Source: Luteimonas terricola (lineage in GTDB: Bacteria; Pseudomonadota; Gammaproteobacteria; Xanthomonadales; Xanthomonadaceae). From it: 64,000 bases of DNA. The position numbers and the translations under genes are program-made. The stretch lies in assembly GCF_004352845.1 (NCBI RefSeq), contig NZ_SJRX01000001.1:620001-684000 (forward strand), written 5' to 3'. The notes beneath the pieces are model-generated. The model was not told where the DNA came from, did no database searches, and saw only the letters and a list, made by a program, of their open reading frames with translations. Shown in pieces: positions 27,178-35,131 of the stretch; the stretch's first letter is position 1, and every line of letters begins with the position of its first letter.

Positions 27178-27227
27178 TGCGGTGCGTCATGCTGCGGTGA
27201 GTCACGGAATTCGAGCACCGCAGCATG
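27178..27227 (+). promoter_or_regulatory. inverted and direct repeats over the phaR start, candidate PhaR operator
   Basis: CATGCTGCGGTG at 27188-27199 and CACCGCAGCATG at 27216-27227 are perfect 12-base inverted repeats with a 16-base spacer. The second arm covers the phaR ATG at 27225. In addition TGCGGTGCGTCA (27178) and TGCGGTGAGTCA (27193) form a direct repeat 15 bases apart. PhaR proteins repress their own genes by binding TGC/GCA-rich sites, so this fits an autoregulatory operator. As RNA, the same arms would hide the start codon. Confidence 0.55.
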
Positions 27228-27716
27228 GCCATGCGTGTCATCAAGAAGTATCCCAATCGCCGCCTGTACGACACCGAGATCTCCAGCTACATCACCATCG
27301 AGGACGTGCGCCAGCTGATCATCGACGGGGAGAATTTCGAAGTCCGCGACGCCAAGAGCGGCGAAGACCTCACCCGCCAGGTGCTGCTGCAGATCATCTC
27401 CGAGCAGGAGCAGGACGGCGAGCCGATCCTGTCGACCGAGCTGCTGAGCCAGATCATCCGCTTCTACGGCGACTCCCTGCAGGGCTTCATGGGCAGCTAC
27501 CTGGAGCGCTCGATGCACACCTTCCTCGAGCAGCAGGAGCAGTTCCGCCAGCAGATGGGCAGCATGCTCGGGCAGACCCCGTGGTCGATGATGAACCAGC
27601 TCACCGAGCGCAACATGGCCATGTGGCAGGAATTCCAGCGCAACCTGGCGTCGGCCGCGAAGCCGCCGGCGTCGCCCGAGAAGCCGCGCGGCGCGGCGGG
27701 CGGCAAGCGGAAATAA
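27225..27716 (+). CDS. phaR: polyhydroxyalkanoate synthesis repressor PhaR
   Basis: PhaR binds DNA and PHA granules and represses phasin and its own gene until polymer appears. The 163-residue product has the N-terminal DNA-binding domain VIKKYPNRRLYDTEISSYIT and ends in a helical, Gln-rich polymer-binding part (FLEQQEQFRQQMGSML) and a basic tail. Two starts are possible, ATG 27225 and ATG 27231, and neither has a strong ribosome site. A perfect inverted repeat overlaps the start. It follows phbB by 75 bases. A large repeat-filled gap lies downstream. Confidence 0.93.
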   Translation: MAMRVIKKYPNRRLYDTEISSYITIEDVRQLIIDGENFEVRDAKSGEDLTRQVLLQIISEQEQDGEPILSTELLSQIIRFYGDSLQGFMGSYLERSMHTFLEQQEQFRQQMGSMLGQTPWSMMNQLTERNMAMWQEFQRNLASAAKPPASPEKPRGAAGGKRK

Positions 27717-27730
27717 CAGGGCTGAAGAGC

Positions 27731-28104
27731 TTTTTTGCCACGGATCTGCGCGGATAAACGCGGATAAGGGCAGAAGCTTCTTTTAGGTTCATCTCCCAAC
27801 TCCGGGGAAACGGTTTCGACGAGGAGTGCTGCTTCTTTCGATACGCATTGCCGTGACCTGGAGGGCCCCGCCGCGACCGGGAGGCCTTCGCGGCTCATGT
27901 CCCCCGGCATCCGCCTGGCGGCGGATGCCTCCTCCTTGACTTCCCCGCGAAGGCCTCCCGGCCACGGCGGGGCTCGGCGTCGGCTGCAGATGCGCGAGCC
28001 CGGGCTTTACTCCCGGGCCAGCGCCGGGGGACATGAGCACTCAAGGGCCTTGGCACCCGGCACCCGCGCTGATCAGTGGCGCGCCATCCGCGTAAATCCG
28101 TGGC
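27731..28104. repeat. split copy of the ATCCG-type repeat enclosing a second palindromic element
   Basis: The 408-base gap between phaR and the M48 gene holds no gene I can support. One arm of the dispersed repeat lies at 27731-27767 and a short opposite arm at 28085-28104. Between them is a different element. Here CCGGGAGGCCTTCGCGG (about 27878-27893) pairs with CCGCGAAGGCCTCCCGG (about 27944-27960), and GCTCATGTCCCCCGGC (27893-27908) pairs with GCCGGGGGACATGAGC (28023-28038). GGTTCATCTCCCAA at 27786-27799 and the GCTCATGTCCCCCGGC motif recur, in the other orientation, at 55148-55284. This looks like one element inserted in another. Confidence 0.75.
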
Positions 28105-28114
28105 TGAAGCTTCT

Positions 28115-28142
28115 GCGATCGCGGCTATAGCCGCTCCTGCAG
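28115..28142. repeat. REP-like palindrome overlapping the end of the M48 gene
   Basis: GATCGCGGCTATAGCCGCTC, then CTGCAG, matches the REP unit at 5397. It runs into the M48 coding sequence: on the minus strand CTGCAGGAGCGGCTATAG encodes the last five residues LQERL and the stop codon. Confidence 0.88.
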
Positions 28143-29039
28143 CGCGCCCTCGGCGCAGAAGCGCTGCCGGTACTCCATCGCCTTGGGCATGAGCGACTGC
28201 AGGTTCTGGATCCGCGTGCCCGGGTTCGGGTGCGTCGACGAGAACTCGGGCTGCGACTGCCCGCCGCTGGCTGCGCCCATGCGCTCCCACAGCGGCACCG
28301 CCTCCTGCGGGTCGAAGCAGGCCGCGGCGGCCAGCATCAGGCCCACGTAGTCGGCCTCGGTCTCGTGCTTGCGCGCGTAGGGCAGCAGGTAGCCGTAGCC
28401 CATCGCCGCCATGACCATCTGCTGCTGCTGCGGATCCATGCCGCTCATCGCGCCGGCCATCTGCCCCATCTGCGACAGCTTCTGCTGGGCCATGCGCTGG
28501 GCGCCATGGCGCAGCAGCGCGTGCGCGATCTCGTGTCCCATCACCACCGCCATCGCGCTCTCGTTCTGCGCCACCGGCACCAGGCCGGTGTAGACGGCCA
28601 TCTTGCCGCCGGGCAGGCAGAAGGCATTGGCCTGGTCGGACTGGATCACGTTGACGTCCCACTCGAAGGTCGAGGAGAAGCCGGTGGGCTGCGCCCCGTT
28701 CTCCGCCGCCAGCGCCGCCTCGATCTCGGGCACCTTCGCGATCAGCCGGCGGGCGATCTCGCGCACCTCGCGGGCGATCGGGGTGTTCGGATCCACCGGG
28801 CGCTCGGTCGAAAGGATTTCCTCGTAGGCCTGCAGGCCCAGCGCCTTCTCGTCTTCCACCGAGAGCGAACGGTCGATCAACACCTTTTCGCCGGTCACCG
28901 GATCGAGGGTCTGGTTGGAAAACCAGTAGTACGCCCCGTAGGCGATGAAGGCGACGAGGATCAGGATCCTCGGGTTGAAACCGCGCCTGGGCGCCGCCGC
29001 CCGCTGCTGCCGCCCGCGCCCGAAAGGATCCTGTCGCAT
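28125..29039 (-). CDS. M48 family metallopeptidase (LoiP/BepA-like)
   Basis: A membrane-anchored zinc peptidase of 304 residues. One membrane segment follows a basic start (RILILVAFIAYGAYYWF, residues 24-40). The metal motif is HEIAH at 169-173, and the third ligand lies in KHETEADYVGLMLA. The STHPNPGTRIQNLQ region is typical of this M48 subgroup, which includes outer-membrane quality-control enzymes. There is no lipobox, so it is probably inner-membrane bound with the catalytic part in the periplasm. The stop codon and last residues come from a REP palindrome. It lies 20 bases downstream of the SUMF-like lipoprotein gene. Confidence 0.88.
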   Translation of the reverse strand: MRQDPFGRGRQQRAAAPRRGFNPRILILVAFIAYGAYYWFSNQTLDPVTGEKVLIDRSLSVEDEKALGLQAYEEILSTERPVDPNTPIAREVREIARRLIAKVPEIEAALAAENGAQPTGFSSTFEWDVNVIQSDQANAFCLPGGKMAVYTGLVPVAQNESAMAVVMGHEIAHALLRHGAQRMAQQKLSQMGQMAGAMSGMDPQQQQMVMAAMGYGYLLPYARKHETEADYVGLMLAAAACFDPQEAVPLWERMGAASGGQSQPEFSSTHPNPGTRIQNLQSLMPKAMEYRQRFCAEGALQERL

Positions 29040-29059
29040 GCCCCGCTCCTGCCTGGTTT

Positions 29060-30949
29060 TCAGATGTCGCGCGCAACCCGGAAGCCGACGCGCGCGTTGG
29101 TGTTGTCCACCGGCGACGGCGCGCGCCAGGAGCTGCGCGTCTGCGGCGGCGAGCTGGCCCAGGCACCGCCGCGCACCACCTGCATGCGGCAACCCGGATT
29201 GACCCAGGCCGCACCCGATGCCGGTGCCCGCCGGTAGCTGTCGTGCCAGCAGTCCGCGACCCACTCGCTGACGTTGCCTTCAAGATCATGCAGGCCGAAT
29301 GCATTGGGCGTGAAGCTGCCCACCGGGGCCGGGCCCCAGTGGCCGTCGTCGTAGTCCTTGAAGGCGTTGCTCCAGCCGCGGCCGCCGGGCGAACGGTCCT
29401 TGCCGCCGGTGAGGTTGCCCGCGCTTTCAGGCGGGTCGCCCTCGCCCCAGGGATAGCGGTCCTGGCCGCCCGCACGCAGGGCGTATTCGAACTCGGCCTC
29501 GCTGGGCAGGCGGTAGCGCTGGCCGCTGACCTCGGCCAGCCAGTCGACGTAGGCCTGGGCGTCGCGGGCGCTGATGTGGACCACGGGCAGGTTGGCCGCC
29601 GCCGGCGAGCCGGCGAAGTCCGAGCGCCAGTCCACGTTGCTGCGGCGCACGAAGTTGCCGCTGCGCTCGTCGTAGGCCATCGAGAAGCCGCGGCGCTCGG
29701 CGCGCGAGCGATAAGCGGTGGCGTCCACGAAACGGCGGAACTCGCCAACGGTGATCTCGTTGAGCGACATCGCGAAGCCGCGGTCGAAGCGCAGGTTGCG
29801 TCGTGGGCGCTCGCTGTCCTCGGCATCGCGGTCGTCATCGCCAGCGCCCATGCTGAAGCCGCCGTGCGGCACCACCACCATCCGCGGCCCGCGACCGCCG
29901 GCGGCCGCGTCGGTGAAGCGCTGGCCGGGGCGGTAGTTGCCGTAGTGCACCGCGAGATCGATGCGCTCGCGCAGCTCGGTCACGGCCGCGTTGCCGGGCG
30001 CGGCCAGCACCAGCATCCGCGCGAGGATCGTGCGTGCGCGCTCGATGCCGTCGGCCTGCGAGAGCGCCGCGACGCCCTCGTCACGCAGGCGCAGGATCCA
30101 TGCGCGGCGCCGCGTATCGACACGGTTGCGGGCGTCGGCCACGGTGGTGGTCCCGTCGCGCACTTCGCCGGCGTGGTCGAGCCAGGTGGCGGCGGTTTCG
30201 AAATCGCCCTCGCTCGCGGCATCCTCGGCGCGCCGGATCATCGCGCTTTCGATGGCGGCGCGGACCTGCAGCGCGCGCGGCTGCGCTTCGTCGAGGGCCA
30301 GCGCTTCGCGCACCCTGGCAAGCGCGCCGCCGCCGGACTCGCCCAGGCGGCCGGCGTCCAGTTCGGCTTCCGCGGCTCGGCTGATCTCGGCAAGTTGCTC
30401 CGCGCGATCGACGGCGGCCAGGTAGGCATGGACCTGTTCGTCCGCCGGGCGCAGGCTTCGCGCCACCGCGGCGACCTCGCGTGCACGGCGCAGCGCGGCA
30501 TCGTCGTCACCCGCGCGCCCGAGCGCGTCCTTGCCCTGGACAAGCAGCGCGGCGAACGCGCGTTCGAGGCCGGCGCCGGCCGGCTCACTGTCGGGAACCC
30601 GGGCAAGCACGGCCTGGTAGAGCGGGATGGCCGACCCAGCGCCGGCGTCGAGGTCGCCCGCCTCCAGGGCCTGTCCCGCGCGCTCCAGCGCGCCGGCCAC
30701 CGCGTCCTCGCCATCGGCCAGATCGGCCTGCGGCGCGCGCCAGGTGAGGCTGCCGGCCAGGCGGTCGTCGCCACTGATGGTCACGCTGCCGTCGCCGGGG
30801 CCTTGGGCAGCCCCGGTCGGCGCCCCCTCGTCGGGCGACGCATCCTCGCGCGAGCAGCCGGCCACGATCAGCAGCGCGAGCGCGGCGGCGACGGCGGCCC
30901 GGCGCGGCCAGGCCGCAGGGCTGGAAGGAGGCGGTCGGCAATGGGTCAC
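29060..30949 (-). CDS. lipoprotein with C-terminal SUMF (formylglycine-generating-like) domain, catalytic cysteines absent
   Basis: The 629-residue product starts at GTG 30949 and has a lipoprotein signal (ALALLIVAGC, lipid cysteine 32). The middle, about 60-330, is Ala/Glu-rich and helical, probably TPR-like. The C-terminal 250 residues match the SUMF/FGE fold: GGFSMGAGD, NEITVGEFRRF, RYRLPSEAEFEYALRAGG, DLEGNVSEWVADCW and VVRGGAWASSPPQTRSSWRA. Real formylglycine-generating enzymes carry two cysteines in the last segment, and here there are none. It should not make formylglycine and is more likely a structural or ligand-binding envelope protein. The frame continues far upstream as antisense of rnd, which I rejected. 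The M48 gene follows. Confidence 0.85.
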   Translation of the reverse strand: MTHCRPPPSSPAAWPRRAAVAAALALLIVAGCSREDASPDEGAPTGAAQGPGDGSVTISGDDRLAGSLTWRAPQADLADGEDAVAGALERAGQALEAGDLDAGAGSAIPLYQAVLARVPDSEPAGAGLERAFAALLVQGKDALGRAGDDDAALRRAREVAAVARSLRPADEQVHAYLAAVDRAEQLAEISRAAEAELDAGRLGESGGGALARVREALALDEAQPRALQVRAAIESAMIRRAEDAASEGDFETAATWLDHAGEVRDGTTTVADARNRVDTRRRAWILRLRDEGVAALSQADGIERARTILARMLVLAAPGNAAVTELRERIDLAVHYGNYRPGQRFTDAAAGGRGPRMVVVPHGGFSMGAGDDDRDAEDSERPRRNLRFDRGFAMSLNEITVGEFRRFVDATAYRSRAERRGFSMAYDERSGNFVRRSNVDWRSDFAGSPAAANLPVVHISARDAQAYVDWLAEVSGQRYRLPSEAEFEYALRAGGQDRYPWGEGDPPESAGNLTGGKDRSPGGRGWSNAFKDYDDGHWGPAPVGSFTPNAFGLHDLEGNVSEWVADCWHDSYRRAPASGAAWVNPGCRMQVVRGGAWASSPPQTRSSWRAPSPVDNTNARVGFRVARDI

Positions 30950-31045
30950 GGGCGCCAGATTACGGCAAGCGGCCACGACCGCGCAGCCACCGCCGCGCCG
31001 GCCGGCGATTGCGGCGCGCCCGCGGCGGCCGGTACGCTGCCACCG

Positions 31046-32164
31046 ATGGAACCCGACTTCAGCTGGCTGGCCGACCCCGCCGCCCTCCTCTCCCGCTTCG
31101 AAACCCGGCCCGACCGCATCGGCCTGGACACCGAGTTCATCCGCGAACGCACCTGGTGGCCGCACCTGGCGCTGGCGCAGCTGGCGGTCCACGACGAGAT
31201 CCTGCTGGTCGACACGCAGGCCCCCGGCATGGCCCAGGCGCTGCGCGGCATCCTGCTCGACCCGGGCATCACCAAGGTGATGCACAGCGCCAGCGAGGAC
31301 CTGATCGCCCTGCAGCACGCCTGCGATGCGGTGCCCGAGCCGCTGTTCGACACCCAGATCGCGGCCGCGATCGCCGGCATCGCCGCGGGTGCCGGCTACC
31401 AGCGCCTGGTGGCCGACGTCACCGGCGTGGCCCTGGGCAAGGGCGAGACCCGCTCCGACTGGACCCGACGCCCGCTGTCCGACGCCCAGCTCGCCTACGC
31501 CGCGGACGACGTGCGCCACCTGTTCGAACTCCACGACCACCTGCAGGCCCGCCTCGAGGCCCTGGGACGCGAGGACTGGCTGCGCGAAGACTGCGCGCGC
31601 ATGGTCGCCAACGCCCGCGATGACGCGCTCGAGCGCTGGCCGCACCTGCCGATCCGCGCCGCCCAGTCCTTCGACCAGGCCGGCCAGCACCGCCTGCTGC
31701 GCCTGCTGCGCTGGCGCGACGCCTGGGCGCGCGAGCACGACCGCCCGCGCAGCTGGGTGCTGGACAACGACCTGGCCGCGACCATCGCCCGCACTGCCCC
31801 GCCCGACCAGGAAGCGCTGAAGACCCTGCTGGAGCGAAACCCCAAGGCCCCCCGCAAACTGCTTGCCGAGGTCTGGGCGGCGCTGGTCACGCCCCTGGCC
31901 GACGAGTCCGAGGCCCCGCCCGTGCGCACCGAAGAGCGCGACAAGCGCGCCCTGCGCCAGCTCCAGGACGCGGTGGCCACGCGCAGCGCCGAGCTCGGCC
32001 TCCCCGAGGGCGTGCTCGCCTCCCGGCGCCGGCTGGAGTCGCTGCTCGACAGCGGCGACTGGCGCGCGTTCGGCGACTGGCGCCGCGCGCAGCTGGAACC
32101 GCTGCTGGCTCCGCTGCTCGCGGAGGGCACGGGGGAATTGCCGAGCGGCCAGGCCAGCGTATAG
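31046..32164 (+). CDS. rnd: ribonuclease D
   Basis: RNase D is a 3'-5' exoribonuclease that trims tRNA precursors. The 372-residue product from ATG 31046 has the DEDD exonuclease sites: Asp28 and Glu30 in IGLDTEFIRE, the aspartate in HSASEDL, and YAADDVRHLFELHDHL. HRDC domains follow (SWVLDNDLAATIAR and later LPEGVLASRRRLESLL). The stop codon TAG falls inside the -10 box of the tRNA-Ala promoter downstream, so gene and tRNA promoter overlap. It diverges from the SUMF lipoprotein gene. Confidence 0.96.
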   Translation: MEPDFSWLADPAALLSRFETRPDRIGLDTEFIRERTWWPHLALAQLAVHDEILLVDTQAPGMAQALRGILLDPGITKVMHSASEDLIALQHACDAVPEPLFDTQIAAAIAGIAAGAGYQRLVADVTGVALGKGETRSDWTRRPLSDAQLAYAADDVRHLFELHDHLQARLEALGREDWLREDCARMVANARDDALERWPHLPIRAAQSFDQAGQHRLLRLLRWRDAWAREHDRPRSWVLDNDLAATIARTAPPDQEALKTLLERNPKAPRKLLAEVWAALVTPLADESEAPPVRTEERDKRALRQLQDAVATRSAELGLPEGVLASRRRLESLLDSGDWRAFGDWRRAQLEPLLAPLLAEGTGELPSGQASV

Positions 32165-32167
32165 AAT
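32138..32167 (+). promoter_or_regulatory. promoter of tRNA-Ala, overlapping the 3' end of rnd
   Basis: TTGCCG at 32138-32143 is the -35 and TAGAAT at 32162-32167 the -10, 18 bases apart. The rnd TAG stop at 32162-32164 is part of the -10. The mature tRNA starts 13 bases later. The tRNA-Arg promoter has the same spacing. Confidence 0.7.
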
Positions 32168-32179
32168 GCTTCGCTTCGT

Positions 32180-32255
32180 GGGGCGGTAGCTCAGCTGGGA
32201 GAGCGTCGCGTTCGCATCGCGAAGGTCAGGGGTTCGATCCCCCTCCGCTCCACCA
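32180..32255 (+). tRNA. tRNA-Ala (anticodon CGC)
   Basis: The acceptor arms GGGGCGG and CCGCTCC pair (one G-U), the D arm is GCTC-AGCTGGGA-GAGC, the anticodon stem is TCGCG/CGCGA with loop TTCGCAT, and the T arm is AGGGG-TTCGATC-CCCCT. The anticodon CGC reads GCG. CCA is encoded (32253-32255). Confidence 0.97.
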
Positions 32256-32278
32256 CGAGAATCCCGGTAAAAAGGCAC

Positions 32279-32315
32279 AGGGTTGGACGGGACACCGCTC
32301 CAGCCCTTTGTCGTT
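32279..32315 (+). terminator. probable terminator after tRNA-Ala
   Basis: AGGGTTGGA at 32279-32287 pairs with TCCAGCCCT at 32299-32307 (one G-T), followed by TTGTCGTT. The T-run is short, so strength is uncertain. Confidence 0.5.
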
Positions 32316-32356
32316 CTGGACACACGCGGTCCCCTGCGTCCGCATATCGTGTGGTT

Positions 32357-32386
32357 TTGCCCGCGGTCGACGCGGCGTGCCAGAAT
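32357..32386 (+). promoter_or_regulatory. promoter of tRNA-Arg
   Basis: TTGCCC at 32357-32362 and CAGAAT at 32381-32386 are 18 bases apart, the same layout as the tRNA-Ala promoter. The mature tRNA starts 11 bases downstream of the -10. Confidence 0.65.
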
Positions 32387-32397
32387 TGCGGGCTGCT

Positions 32398-32474
32398 GCC
32401 CCCGTAGCTCAGCTGGATAGAGCGTCCCCCTCCTAAGGGGAAGGTCGTGCGTTCGAATCGCGCCGGGGGCACCA
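32398..32474 (+). tRNA. tRNA-Arg (anticodon CCT)
   Basis: The acceptor arms GCCCCCG and CGGGGGC pair fully, the D arm is GCTC-AGCTGGATA-GAGC, the anticodon stem is TCCCC/GGGGA with loop CTCCTAA, and the T arm is GTGCG-TTCGAAT-CGCGC with a G-C frame. The anticodon CCT reads AGG, a rare codon at this GC content. CCA is encoded. Confidence 0.96.
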
Positions 32475-32528
32475 CGCGCTGCAGGCGGTTTTGCGCGCCG
32501 CACCCATGACTTCCAGGAGCTGTCCCCC

Positions 32529-34064
32529 ATGACCCATCCCGTCCTCGCCGCCCTCGGCCTGTCCGCCACCGAATCCGGCACCTATCTCGGCAATGGCGAG
32601 TGGTCGTCGACCCGTGACGCCGGGACCCTGGAGCCGGTGAACCCGGCCAACGGCGAGGTGCTGGCGCAGGTGCACGCGGCCTCGGAGGCCGACTACGAGC
32701 GCATCGTCGAGCGCGCCCAGGCCGCGTTCAAGGTCTGGCGCACCACGCCCGCCCCGCTCCGTGGCGAAGCCGTGCGCCTGTGCGCCAACGCGCTGCGCGC
32801 CAACAAGGACATGCTGGGTTCGCTGGTCGCGCTGGAGATGGGCAAGTCCAAGCCCGAGGGCGACGGCGAGGTGCAGGAGATGATCGACATCGGCGACTTC
32901 GCCGTCGGCCTCTCGCGCCAGCTCTACGGCCTGACCATGCATTCCGAGCGCCCCGGCCACCGCATGTACGAGCAGTGGCATCCGCTGGGCCTGGTCGGGA
33001 TCATCTCGGCCTTCAACTTCCCCGTGGCGGTCTGGGCCTGGAACGCGCTCATCGCCGCGGCCTGCGGCGACATCTCGATCTGGAAGTCCTCGGGCAAGAC
33101 CCCGCTGTCGGCGATCGCTTCGATCCGCATCTGCAATGAAGCGCTGCGCGACGGCGGCTACCCGGACCTGTTCTTCCTGTTCAACGACACCGACAACGCG
33201 CTTGCCGAGCGCATGGTCGACGACAAGCGCATCGGCCTGGTAAGCTTCACCGGTTCGACGAAGGTCGGCCGCACCGTGGGCGAGCGCGTCGCGCGCCGCC
33301 TGGGCCGCTCGCTGCTCGAGCTTGGCGGCAACAACGCCATGATCGTCGACGAGACCGCCGACCTGAAGCTTGCGATCCCCGCGATCGTGTTCGGCGCCGT
33401 CGGCACCGCCGGCCAGCGCTGCACCAGCACCCGCCGCGCCTTCATCCACGAGTCCATCTACGACGACGTGCTGGCCAAGCTCAAGGCCGGCTACGCCCAG
33501 GTGGAGACGAAGATCGGCGACCCGACCGACGCCGCCAACCTGATGGGCCCGCTCAACAGCCAGTCCGCGGTCGATGCCTTCCTGGCGGCGATCGCGCAGG
33601 CCAAGGCCGCCGGCGGCACGGTCGAGAGCGGTGGCACCGCGTTCACCGACCGCAAGGGCTTCTTCGTGCGGCCGGCGATCGTCACCGGCCTGTCCAACGA
33701 CGCCGAAGTGGTGCAGACCGAGACCTTCGCGCCGATCCTGTACGTGATGAAGTACTCGGAGCTCGACGACGCCATCGCGATGCAGAACGACGTGCCGCAG
33801 GGCCTGTCGTCGGCCGTTTTCACCACCAACCTCAAGCGCGCCGAAGCCTTCCTGTCGGCGGCCGGTTCGGACTGCGGCATCGCCAACGTCAACATCGGCA
33901 CTTCGGGTGCGGAGATCGGCGGCGCCTTCGGCGGCGAGAAGGACACCGGCGGCGGTCGCGAGTCGGGTTCCGATGCCTGGCGCGCCTATATGCGCCGGCA
34001 AACGAATACCATCAACTATTCCGACGCGCTGCCGCTGGCCCAGGGCATCAAGTTCGATATCTGA
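32529..34064 (+). CDS. amaB: aldehyde dehydrogenase, ALDH7 type (aminoadipate-semialdehyde dehydrogenase-like)
   Basis: The 511-residue NAD-dependent dehydrogenase has the nucleotide-binding run [17 protein letters not shown], glycines in SFTGSTKVG, the catalytic Glu in [10 protein letters not shown] and catalytic Cys in [11 protein letters not shown]. These long sequences around the active site match the antiquitin (ALDH7) family, whose bacterial members (AmaB) oxidise alpha-aminoadipate semialdehyde in lysine breakdown. It stands alone between tRNA-Arg and pyrD, so the exact substrate is inferred from family only. The start [11 protein letters not shown] at 32529 follows AGGAGCTG. Confidence 0.9.
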   Translation: MTHPVLAALGLSATESGTYLGNGEWSSTRDAGTLEPVNPANGEVLAQVHAASEADYERIVERAQAAFKVWRTTPAPLRGEAVRLCANALRANKDMLGSLVALEMGKSKPEGDGEVQEMIDIGDFAVGLSRQLYGLTMHSERPGHRMYEQWHPLGLVGIISAFNFPVAVWAWNALIAAACGDISIWKSSGKTPLSAIASIRICNEALRDGGYPDLFFLFNDTDNALAERMVDDKRIGLVSFTGSTKVGRTVGERVARRLGRSLLELGGNNAMIVDETADLKLAIPAIVFGAVGTAGQRCTSTRRAFIHESIYDDVLAKLKAGYAQVETKIGDPTDAANLMGPLNSQSAVDAFLAAIAQAKAAGGTVESGGTAFTDRKGFFVRPAIVTGLSNDAEVVQTETFAPILYVMKYSELDDAIAMQNDVPQGLSSAVFTTNLKRAEAFLSAAGSDCGIANVNIGTSGAEIGGAFGGEKDTGGGRESGSDAWRAYMRRQTNTINYSDALPLAQGIKFDI

Positions 34065-34072
34065 GGACACCC

Positions 34073-35131
34073 ATGTACGGGTTGGCGCGGCCCTTCCTGT
34101 TCGCCCTCGACGCGGAACGCGCGCACGGCCTTGGCCTGTCCTCGCTCGAAGCGCTGCACCGCCTGCGGCTGCAGCGCGTGCTGGGCGGCAGGCCGCGGCC
34201 GTTCCCGACGAAGGTGTGCGGGCTGCATTTCCCCAACCCGGTCGGCCTGGCCGCCGGGCTGGACAAGAACGGCGAGCACGTCGACGCGCTGCTGGGCCTG
34301 GGCTTCGGCTTCGTGGAAGTCGGCACTGTCACGCCGCGGCCGCAGCCGGGCAACCAGAAGCCGCGCATGTTCCGGCTTCCCGGACACCAGGCGATCATCA
34401 ACCGCCTGGGATTCAACAACGATGGCGTCGACGCGCTGGTACGCAACGTCCACCGCGCGCGCCGCCGGGGCGACGGCCTGCTCGGCATCAACATCGGCAA
34501 GAACAAGGACACGCCCAACGCGTCCGCGCACACGGACTACATCCACTGTCTGGAGCGCGTGTACACGCTGGCCGACTACGTCACCGTGAACGTCTCCTCG
34601 CCCAACACCGCCGGCCTGCGCGAGCTGCAGGAAGAGCAGTCGCTTCGCCGCCTGGTGGGCGAACTGCGCGAGGCGCAGGAGCGACTGGCGGCGCGCCACG
34701 GCCACCGCGTGCCGCTGCTGGTGAAGGTCGCGCCCGACCTCAGCGACGAGGACATCGACGCCGCCGCGCGCGTGCTCGGCGACCTCGGTGTCGACGGCGT
34801 GATCGCCACCAACACCACGGTGTCGCGCATCGCGGTGCAGGACCATGCCCACGCGCACCAGAGCGGTGGCCTGTCGGGCGAGCCGCTGATGAACAAGTCC
34901 ACCGCGGTGCTGCGCATGCTGCGCACCCGCCTGCCCGGCGACATCCCGCTGGTGGGCGTGGGCGGCATCCTCTCCGGCGCCGATGCCGCCAAGAAGACCG
35001 CGGCCGGCGCCTCGCTGGTGCAGATCTACACGGGCCTGGTGTACCGGGGACCCGCGCTGATCGGTGACTGCGTCGAGGCCATCCGCCGGCGCAAGGAAGC
35101 CCCCAGCCGCGGCAACCTCCCCAACCTGTGA
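34073..35131 (+). CDS. pyrD: dihydroorotate dehydrogenase (quinone), class 2
   Basis: PyrD oxidises dihydroorotate to orotate and passes electrons to ubiquinone at the inner membrane. The 352-residue protein has the class 2 N-terminal helices ([20 protein letters not shown]), FMN contacts in [12 protein letters not shown] and [10 protein letters not shown], the catalytic serine in [16 protein letters not shown], and IATNTTVSR and [11 protein letters not shown] later. It is followed by murB with a GTGA overlap. The dihydroorotase gene is 22 kb away. Confidence 0.97.
   Translation: MYGLARPFLFALDAERAHGLGLSSLEALHRLRLQRVLGGRPRPFPTKVCGLHFPNPVGLAAGLDKNGEHVDALLGLGFGFVEVGTVTPRPQPGNQKPRMFRLPGHQAIINRLGFNNDGVDALVRNVHRARRRGDGLLGINIGKNKDTPNASAHTDYIHCLERVYTLADYVTVNVSSPNTAGLRELQEEQSLRRLVGELREAQERLAARHGHRVPLLVKVAPDLSDEDIDAAARVLGDLGVDGVIATNTTVSRIAVQDHAHAHQSGGLSGEPLMNKSTAVLRMLRTRLPGDIPLVGVGGILSGADAAKKTAAGASLVQIYTGLVYRGPALIGDCVEAIRRRKEAPSRGNLPNL

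Noticed and set aside
32180-32474. The two tRNA genes as attachment sites of a genomic island
   Set aside because: No integrase and no repeated tRNA 3' end nearby, and the flanking genes are housekeeping genes with uniform composition.
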